A stretch of 8,673 bases of DNA. Origin: Clostridiales bacterium. GTDB taxonomy: Bacteria > Bacillota > Clostridia > Oscillospirales > Acutalibacteraceae. A model generated the notes under the pieces. It worked only from the letters and a program-made list of their open reading frames with translations. It was not told the DNA's origin and did not search any database. Position 1 is the stretch's first letter; the number at the start of each line of letters is the position of its first letter. A program made the translations under genes and the position numbers. The stretch covers positions 1-8,673 of the forward strand of contig JAAVYX010000247.1 of NCBI GenBank assembly GCA_022791355.1, written 5' to 3'. Positions 1 through 4,427 of this stretch are shown here, piece by piece.

Positions 1-292
1 GGCTCTCCTGGGGGCAGACCCGGCCGCAGACGGCCGGCAGAGCGTTGGTACTCTTGATGATTTCGTAGGCGGCGGAAATGTCCCCCCGCTGGACGCATTC
101 GATAAACTCCGGGATGCGGACGTTGACCGGGCAGCCGTTCACACAGGGCTTATTCTTGCAGCCAATGCAGCGGGAGGCCTCTTCTACAGCCATTTCCAAG
201 GTGTAGCCCTGGGCCACCTCGCTGAAATTATGGATACGGTCCTCAGGGGCCTGGGCGGGCATGGGGACCTTGTTCATAGACATATTAGCCAT
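1..292 (-). CDS. nfnB: NfnB / GltD-like NADPH-dependent oxidoreductase large subunit, N-terminal part (3' end beyond window)
   Basis: Partial gene: the first 97 residues are present and the rest lies left of position 1. The visible part is the N-terminal [4Fe-4S] domain shared by the glutamate synthase small chain and NfnB. Its cysteines are C42, C45, C50 and C54 (RCIGCKNKPCVNGCPVNV), followed by C89 and C93 in LPAVCGRVCPQE. In this family these cysteines hold two [4Fe-4S] clusters that pass electrons to FAD and NADP(H) domains further on. The ATG at 292 is preceded by GGGGAGGTG at a good distance, and it overlaps the last 8 bases of the upstream gene (ATGGCTAA), so translation is probably coupled. 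Pairing directly behind an NfnA-type subunit favours NfnB of the bifurcating ferredoxin:NADP+ oxidoreductase over a true glutamate synthase subunit. The FAD/NADPH domains that would confirm this are not visible. Confidence 0.88.
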   Translation of the reverse strand, partial: MANMSMNKVPMPAQAPEDRIHNFSEVAQGYTLEMAVEEASRCIGCKNKPCVNGCPVNVRIPEFIECVQRGDISAAYEIIKSTNALPAVCGRVCPQES

Positions 293-1163
293 TGCGGCGC
301 ACCTCCCCGGTGAGATTGCAGATATGTTCCTTTTCTTCCTCGCGGGCCTTTGTCTCCTCGTCGGTGTAGATCCGGCTGCGCTTCATGGCCTCGTCGAAAT
401 CCACCTGATGCCCGTCGAAATCCGGGCCGTCCACACAGGCGAAACGGACCTTGCCGCCCACCGTAACCCGGCAGCAGCCGCACATGCCGGTGCCGTCGAT
501 CATCAGGGAGTTCATACTGATGACGGTATGGATGCCCTCCGCGCCGGCCGCGCCGCCGGGCCTGGTCAGCTCGCAGACCGCCTTCATCATGGGCAGGGGC
601 CCGATGGCGATGACCAAATCATAGTCCGCGCCCTGCTGGATGCATTCCTGCAAGGCACTGGTGACAAAACCCTTATGGCCGTTGGAGCCGTCGTCGGTCA
701 TAAGGAACATCCGGTCGCTGACCGCCGCCATTTCCTCCTCCAGAATAATCAGCTCCTGGTTGCGGAAGCCGGCGATCATATCCACCCGCGCGCCTAAGCT
801 GTGCAGGGCCTTGGCCTGGGGATAGGCGATGGCGCAGCCCGCGCCCCCGCCGATGACAGCCGCCCTTTTGACCCCTTCCAGCTCGGAGGCTTTACCCAGC
901 GGTCCCACCAGATCCAGAATGGCCTGACCCTCTTCCAGCTGGTCCAGCAGCAGGGTCGTCTTCCCCACCTTCTGGAAAATGATGGTGATCCAGCCAGCCT
1001 GCCGGTCGTAATCGGCGATGGTCAGGGGAATGCGCTCCCCGTGCTCGCATACCCGCAGGATGACAAACTGACCCGCCTGAGCCTTATGCGCGATAAAAGG
1101 CGCTTCGACCCGCATGAGGGTCATGGAATCGTTTAAAGCGCGTTTTTCCAAAATCGTAAACAA
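285..1163 (-). CDS. nfnA: NfnA: sulfide/dihydroorotate dehydrogenase-like FAD/NAD-binding [2Fe-2S] subunit
   Basis: Small subunit of NADH-dependent reduced ferredoxin:NADP+ oxidoreductase (family also called SudB), a cytoplasmic flavoenzyme exchanging electrons between NADH, ferredoxin and NADPH. Numbering is from the TTG start (292 residues). A ferredoxin-reductase-like FAD fold comes first, with RIPLTIADYD near 44-53. An NAD-binding segment follows, with the glycine-rich AVIGGGAGCAIAYP near 102-115. The C-terminal [2Fe-2S] motif has D224, C228, C231 and C243 (DGTGMCGCCRV and FACVDGPDFDGHQVDF). Characterised NfnA has one Asp and three Cys cluster ligands. C230 is an extra cysteine inside the motif. 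I chose TTG at 1163 because GGTGG lies 8 nt upstream and the protein then begins MFTILEKRAL, as family members usually do. The GTG at 1175 adds four residues but has AAAGG directly abutting it. A sigma-A type promoter lies at 1242-1270. A dihydroorotate dehydrogenase electron-transfer subunit is less likely given the neighbour. Confidence 0.9.
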   Translation of the reverse strand: MFTILEKRALNDSMTLMRVEAPFIAHKAQAGQFVILRVCEHGERIPLTIADYDRQAGWITIIFQKVGKTTLLLDQLEEGQAILDLVGPLGKASELEGVKRAAVIGGGAGCAIAYPQAKALHSLGARVDMIAGFRNQELIILEEEMAAVSDRMFLMTDDGSNGHKGFVTSALQECIQQGADYDLVIAIGPLPMMKAVCELTRPGGAAGAEGIHTVISMNSLMIDGTGMCGCCRVTVGGKVRFACVDGPDFDGHQVDFDEAMKRSRIYTDEETKAREEEKEHICNLTGEVRRNG

Positions 1164-1171
1164 ACTTTCTA

Positions 1172-1180
1172 CCACCCTTT
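1172..1180 (-). promoter_or_regulatory. Ribosome binding site deciding the nfnA start
   Basis: On the minus strand this reads AAAGGGTGG and ends 8 nt before TTG at 1163-1161, a normal Shine-Dalgarno distance. The GTG at 1175-1173 lies inside this element and has no spacing of its own. The match to GGAGG is imperfect (GGTGG), so the start remains a choice rather than a proof. Confidence 0.5.
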
Positions 1181-1241
1181 TTACCAGCGGAGGAAATCAT
1201 CCAATCCGCCTGAAACAGGACCCTTTGGCCCATTAAAATTT

Positions 1242-1270
1242 ATTATACAAAACCCGGCTGCAAAATACAA
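1242..1270 (-). promoter_or_regulatory. Sigma-A type promoter for nfnAB
   Basis: On the minus strand TTGTAT (1270-1265) is followed, after exactly 17 nt, by a perfect TATAAT (1247-1242). The -35 matches consensus in its first three bases only. The -10 is ideal. Transcription would start near 1235, leaving a leader of about 70 nt. No attenuator or riboswitch is visible in that leader. Confidence 0.7.
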
Positions 1271-1448
1271 CAAAAAATTCGGGAATACAGGTAAAATCAA
1301 CCGTCCGGAGGTGTTCCTCCCGATTTGTTGTTCTCCTTCTTTACCCTCTGCCGGCAATTACCGGCCGCTAAGAAAACTGTTTGTATCCCACAACCGGCGG
1401 ATCAGTGAAATGTAATCAGCCAGAACGCAAAACATGCCGGCGGGAGAC

Positions 1449-1468
1449 AACCGCAGGGACGCAGTCCC
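1449..1468. repeat. 20-nt direct repeat, copy A, with internal hairpin
   Basis: Matches copy B (1594-1613) at 19 of 20 positions. Its core GGGAC-GCA-GTCCC can fold as a perfect 5-bp stem. The offset between copies is 145 bp. Similarity continues loosely for about 20 nt downstream (GACGGCCGACAGGCG against GAGGCCGGCAGCGGCG). Confidence 0.7.
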
Positions 1469-1593
1469 GTAGACGGCCGACAGGCGAGCTCTTAGGGCAA
1501 GTTACGGTTACAGTCCGCCGAGCCCCTCAGAGACAATACCCGCTGAATATCTCGCCGGCTCCGTCTGCGTCGGGACCGACGGGGAATCCCTCC

Positions 1594-1613
1594 AACCGCA
1601 GGGGCGCAGTCCC
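1594..1613. repeat. 20-nt direct repeat, copy B, with internal hairpin
   Basis: Second copy of the repeat at 1449-1468. The single difference changes GGGAC to GGGGC, which turns one A-U pair of the predicted 5-bp stem into a G-U wobble, so a plus-strand RNA hairpin would survive. One substitution is weak evidence for structure on its own. Confidence 0.7.
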
Positions 1614-1703
1614 ACAGAGGCCGGCAGCGGCGCAGCCTTGGAGGCGATCCAAGCGGCGGTCAAGGGATACCGCAGGCAGCGGGCGTAGGCGATAGCGCTC
1701 TCT

Positions 1704-1729
1704 CTTCTTTGATCGTGGGCCCAAAGAAG
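1704..1729. repeat. 8-bp inverted repeat (CTTCTTTG / CAAAGAAG)
   Basis: The arms 1704-1711 and 1722-1729 are perfectly complementary, with a 10-nt loop containing GGGCCC-type sequence. Neither strand has a T-run after the stem, so a normal Rho-independent terminator is unlikely. It could mark the edge of a repeat element or act as an RNA hairpin in the uvrC 3' region. Confidence 0.5.
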
Positions 1730-1780
1730 GGGGCGCGCCGTTAAATACGGTTTTGGAGCAACAATAAAAGTACGCCTAGC

Positions 1781-1838
1781 GCGAAACCTCGCCTGATTTA
1801 AAGTCTTAAAAGAAACAGCAAATCCGCCGCGAAACCTC
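1781..1838. repeat. 10-nt direct repeat GCGAAACCTC (1781-1790 and 1829-1838)
   Basis: Two identical copies of GCGAAACCTC start 48 nt apart just after the uvrC stop codon. Each is followed by a CGCC-type segment (GCC and CGCC). TCCGCCG also occurs twice around the second copy (1823 and 1836). No function is known to me. Confidence 0.5.
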
Positions 1839-1860
1839 CGCCGGACGAAAAGAGAAAAAC

Positions 1861-3801
1861 CTACTCTCCCGCTTTCTCCTGATGAAAATACCGATAAACC
1901 GCGGCGGCGGCCGGACGGGTCATGCCGGCAATACCGGCCAGCTCTTCCTCGGTAGCTGCCTCCATGGCCTTCAAGGTCTTAAAATGCTTGAAAAGAAGCT
2001 TGGCCCGGGCCGGTCCCACTCCGGGAATCCCGGTGAGGGAGGTGGACAGGCCCTTCTTCACGCTGCGCTGCCGGTGGTAGCCGATGGCGAAGCGGTGGAC
2101 CTCCTCCTGGATCGTGGCCACAAGGATATAGGCCCGGCGGTTGGACTTGATGGCGATGTCTCCGCCCCCGGCGGCGATGGCTCGGGTACGGTGCTTGCCG
2201 TCCTTGACCATGCCAAAGAGCGGGACGCTGACTCCCGCCCTTTCCAGCACCGGCAGGACGGCGTTGACCTGTCCCTGGCCGCCGTCCAGCAAAATCAGGT
2301 CGGGCAGACGGCCGAAGCCCTCGTTATCCCCCTGGGCCTGATGCTTTTTATACTCCTCCAGCCGCCGTTCCAGCACCTCAGCCATGGAACGGTAATCGTC
2401 CTGCCCCAGAAAGCCCTTGATTTTAAACTTCCGATAGGCCGGCTTGTAGGGCCTTCCATCCTGGAAAACCACCATACCGGCCACATTCTCGCTGCCCGCG
2501 GTGTTGGAGATATCGTAGGCCTCGATGTACTGCGGGGGACGGCTCAGCCCCAGCAGGCGGGCCAGCTCGTCCAGAGCGGCCGTCTCCTTGCCGGTGCGCC
2601 CGGCCCGCTGGGCCAAAAACTCGGCGGCGTTGGCCCGGCACATCTGCACCAGATCGTACTGCTCCCCCTTCTGGGGAACCGCCACCTGTACCCGCCGTCC
2701 GGCCTTTTCCGAAAGCCAGCGGGCGAGCAGTTCCTTATCCTCCCAGTCCCCGTCCAATGCGATACGGGGCGGGATTTCCCGCTGCATGGAATAATACCGC
2801 CGCAGAAACTCCGACCGGGCCGACGCCGCGTCCGAAAGCTGCTCCAACAGGAACTGCTCCCGGTCGGCCAAGCGGCCCTGCTCGAAGATAAACACCTCAA
2901 AGCAGGCGGCCGTGGGGCTCTGGGCCAGAGCAATAACGTCCTGCCGCTTATAGGTGGAGGTGACCACCTTCTGCTTCTGCCGCATACGCTCGATGGCCCG
3001 CAGCCGGTCCCGCAGCCGGGCGGCCCGTTCAAAGTCCAGCTTCTCGGCGGCCGCCTCCATCCGCTGGCGCAGGTCGTCCAGGGAGACGGCCCGGCCGCCC
3101 TTGATAAAGTCCACCGCCTCCCGGACGGTCTCCTGATAATCCTTCTGACCGACCTTGCCCGAACAGGGGGCGCAGCAGGCCCCGATAAAAAAGTTGAGGC
3201 AGGGGCGGCTTTTGCCGATATCCCGCGGAAAAACCTTGCCGCAGGCGGGCTGAGGAAGCTTGAAAATCTTGAGGGCCTCGTCCACCGTCTCGGTCACCGC
3301 CCAGCTGGAATTGTAGGGGCCGATATACTCGGCGTCGTCCTTGTCCAGCTGCTTGACGGCCTGGATCGCCGGCCAGTCCCCCTTGGTGATTTTAACGTAG
3401 TGGTAGCCCTTGCTGTCCTTAAGCAAAATATTGTATTTGGGGGTGTGCTGTTTGATGAGGGAGCACTCCAGTATCAAGGCCTCGAACTCGCTGTCGCAGA
3501 GGATATATTCAAAGTCCTCCACCCGGGACACCATCTGACGCACCTTCTCGGGATGGTTCTTCTCGCTGCCGAAGTACTGACTGACCCGGTTTTTCAGCGC
3601 CTTGGCCTTGCCGATATAGATGATGTTTTTCCGGCTGTCCCGCATGATGTAGACCCCGGGGGTCAAGGGCAGGCGGCGGGCCTTCTCCCGCAGGCGGCGC
3701 AGACGTTCTTCCCGCCCGTCCTGCTCCAGATATGATTCCAGACAAGATTCCTGATCCGGTTTCTGACAGGGTTCTTGTTCTTTGGGACTGTATGCGTCCA
3801 T
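1861..3801 (-). CDS. uvrC: Excinuclease ABC subunit C
   Basis: UvrC joins the UvrB-DNA complex at a lesion and cuts the damaged strand on both sides. All domains of a 646-residue protein are present. The N-terminal GIY-YIG nuclease (about 46-130) has Y51, Y62-I-G, R72, E112 and N124. A cysteine group (C187, C201, C209/C210, C213) matches the Fe-S binding region reported for UvrC. The UVR motif that contacts UvrB is at about 241-275. The RNase H-like nuclease has D430 (AYDISNT), D506 (LLDGGQGQ), D534 (KDGKHRTR) and H569. Tandem helix-hairpin-helix motifs lie at 588-638 (GIPGVG). The ATG at 3801 has GGGGGAG 8 nt upstream. About 28 residues precede the usual family start (EERLRRLREKARRLPLTPGVY), and no other plausible start codon is available between them. 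It appears monocistronic with its own promoter. Confidence 0.98.
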   Translation of the reverse strand: MDAYSPKEQEPCQKPDQESCLESYLEQDGREERLRRLREKARRLPLTPGVYIMRDSRKNIIYIGKAKALKNRVSQYFGSEKNHPEKVRQMVSRVEDFEYILCDSEFEALILECSLIKQHTPKYNILLKDSKGYHYVKITKGDWPAIQAVKQLDKDDAEYIGPYNSSWAVTETVDEALKIFKLPQPACGKVFPRDIGKSRPCLNFFIGACCAPCSGKVGQKDYQETVREAVDFIKGGRAVSLDDLRQRMEAAAEKLDFERAARLRDRLRAIERMRQKQKVVTSTYKRQDVIALAQSPTAACFEVFIFEQGRLADREQFLLEQLSDAASARSEFLRRYYSMQREIPPRIALDGDWEDKELLARWLSEKAGRRVQVAVPQKGEQYDLVQMCRANAAEFLAQRAGRTGKETAALDELARLLGLSRPPQYIEAYDISNTAGSENVAGMVVFQDGRPYKPAYRKFKIKGFLGQDDYRSMAEVLERRLEEYKKHQAQGDNEGFGRLPDLILLDGGQGQVNAVLPVLERAGVSVPLFGMVKDGKHRTRAIAAGGGDIAIKSNRRAYILVATIQEEVHRFAIGYHRQRSVKKGLSTSLTGIPGVGPARAKLLFKHFKTLKAMEAATEEELAGIAGMTRPAAAAVYRYFHQEKAGE

Positions 3802-3836
3802 GGCTTGGTCTCCCCCTTTGGCTGTTAACTGCTATC

Positions 3837-3865
3837 AGTATAGCACAAAAGCCGTCCCGCGCCAA
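3837..3865 (-). promoter_or_regulatory. Sigma-A type promoter for uvrC
   Basis: On the minus strand TTGGCG (3865-3860) and TATACT (3842-3837) are separated by exactly 17 nt. Transcription would start about 30 nt before the uvrC ATG. No SOS (LexA) box of the Gram-positive GAAC-N4-GTTC type is apparent over it. Confidence 0.65.
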
Positions 3866-3951
3866 GGGAAGGGTTTTCCGGAAAAATGGGGCGGCTTTCA
3901 CACCGCTGGTCCTATCCGAATGCTCGCCGAAGCGCATATTTTACAGGCCAA

Positions 3952-3988
3952 AAAGATATACCTTATCCATTATATATCTTTAAGGTAT
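3952..3988. promoter_or_regulatory. Overlapping inverted repeats, candidate operator upstream of the XRE gene
   Basis: Two perfect inverted repeats overlap here. AAAGATATA (3952-3960) pairs with TATATCTTT (3973-3981). ATACCTTA (3958-3965) pairs with TAAGGTAT (3981-3988). They lie just upstream of the likely -10 of the XRE-family gene, in AT-rich DNA unlike the flanks. Small XRE regulators often bind such palindromes and control their own gene. That role is inferred here. Confidence 0.45.
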
Positions 3989-3993
3989 TTTAT

Positions 3994-4010
3994 ATGCTTT
4001 ATAAGAGCAT
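3994..4010 (+). promoter_or_regulatory. Probable -10 region of the XRE gene inside a near-palindrome
   Basis: TATAAG (4000-4005) is the best -10-like hexamer before the XRE gene. The -35 position (TCTTTA, 3977-3982) is poor, so the promoter may be weak or activator-dependent. The hexamer sits within a 17-nt near-palindrome whose arms are ATGCT and AGCAT, which could be a further operator site. Confidence 0.35.
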
Positions 4011-4071
4011 GGTTTTGTCAGACGTTTTATGTTTTGATGATGGAAAAGCAATATGGGAGGTTCTATCACAC

Positions 4072-4365
4072 ATGAATGAGTCAGATAAAAGCCTGTTGTC
4101 CTCCTTTGATGCATACCGCAAGGCGTTTTTCCGGGAGCTGTGTCTGAACATCACCCGGTACCGGCGGGAAGCCCGTTTGACACAGGCGCAGTTTGCTGAA
4201 CGGACCAATATCAGCAAGGATCATATCGCGCATCTGGAAGTGATAGGCGACGGCACATATCCCTCTTTGGATACCCTTCTGCTCATCGCCTATCATTTGG
4301 ATATCGCGCCTTATCTTCTGCTGGTACGGGAGCAGGACTGGGACGCGGCTCAGGAGGAAGAATAG
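4072..4365 (+). CDS. Small XRE-family (Cro/C1-type) helix-turn-helix regulator
   Basis: A 97-residue protein with one Cro/C1-type DNA-binding domain at about 27-85. The helix-turn-helix reads LTQAQFAERTNISKDHIAHLE (36-56). It is followed by the usual PSLDTLLLIAYHLDI segment. The link between recognition helix and helix 4 (EVIGDGTYPS) looks about two residues longer than the common ERGKRNPS form. There is no sensor or oligomerisation domain beyond a short acidic tail (QEEE), so the protein is probably just a DNA-binding dimer. I chose ATG 4072 because GGGAGG lies 11 nt upstream, slightly far. The in-frame ATG at 3994 (AAGG 8 nt upstream) would add 26 residues but lies in promoter-like AT-rich DNA. 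Its targets are unknown; the palindromes just upstream suggest autoregulation. It is divergent from uvrC and convergent with the met operon. Confidence 0.85.
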   Translation: MNESDKSLLSSFDAYRKAFFRELCLNITRYRREARLTQAQFAERTNISKDHIAHLEVIGDGTYPSLDTLLLIAYHLDIAPYLLLVREQDWDAAQEEE

Positions 4366-4386
4366 TCCGTTTTGCGGGCGACTATA

Positions 4387-4418
4387 AAAAGGGAGCTGCC
4401 TAAAAACAGCTCCCTTTT
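4387..4418. terminator. Bidirectional Rho-independent terminator
   Basis: A perfect 12-bp stem (AAAAGGGAGCTG, 4387-4398, with CAGCTCCCTTTT, 4407-4418) has an 8-nt loop CCTAAAAA. T-rich sequence follows on both strands (TTTTGCTTTTCC on plus, CCCTTTTTATAG on minus). It lies between the ends of the XRE gene (4365) and metH (4428), so it can end transcription from both sides. Confidence 0.92.
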
Positions 4419-4427
4419 GCTTTTCCT

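Larger units (their letters stand above)
1300..1860. other. Long non-coding gap with repeats and hairpins, possibly a decayed repeat element
   Basis: This stretch between uvrC and the nfnAB promoter holds no convincing gene. It contains a 20-nt near-identical direct repeat (1449-1468 and 1594-1613) and a perfect CGTCGG/CCGACG palindrome (1568-1581). Other structures are GGAGG/CCTCC and GCCGG/CCGGC hairpins (about 1305-1318 and 1350-1365), an 8-bp inverted repeat (1704-1729) and a 10-nt direct repeat near the uvrC end. Short open frames on both strands lack ribosome binding sites and family-like motifs. On the minus strand the sequences around the two 20-nt repeats also read alike as protein (YGTASLRLS against CGTAPLRLE). 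That would fit decayed or dispersed-repeat DNA. No uvrC terminator with a T-run was found here. What the region does, if anything, is unknown. Confidence 0.5.

Noticed and set aside
1299..1340. GGAGG-TGTT-CCTCC hairpin followed by T-rich sequence as a plus-strand terminator
   Set aside because: The stem is short, the T-run is interrupted, and no plus-strand gene precedes it. It is kept only as part of the gap description.
1381..1695. A 104-residue plus-strand frame in the uvrC-nfnA gap
   Set aside because: It starts without a Shine-Dalgarno sequence, is rich in Arg/Pro/Thr, crosses the hairpins and the direct repeat, and shows no recognisable domain.
1527..1724. A 65-residue minus-strand frame starting at TTG 1724
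   Set aside because: It has no ribosome binding site, a composition rich in Arg, Leu and Gly, and no family motif. It overlaps the repeats, so it is treated as part of the decayed region.
1738..1754. CCGT-TAAAT-ACGG followed by TTTT as a terminator
   Set aside because: The stem is only 4 bp, it points along the plus strand, and no plus-strand gene lies upstream.
1882..3735. A 617-codon open frame on the plus strand, antisense to uvrC
   Set aside because: It lies entirely opposite a textbook uvrC. GC-rich codon bias keeps the opposite frame open, and its translation is Gly/Leu/His-rich without recognisable motifs.
3886..4071. The longer 159-residue reading of the XRE gene
   Set aside because: The extra N-terminus runs through the inverted repeats and the -10-like sequence. 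It has no family similarity, and a GGGAGG site precedes the ATG at 4072.
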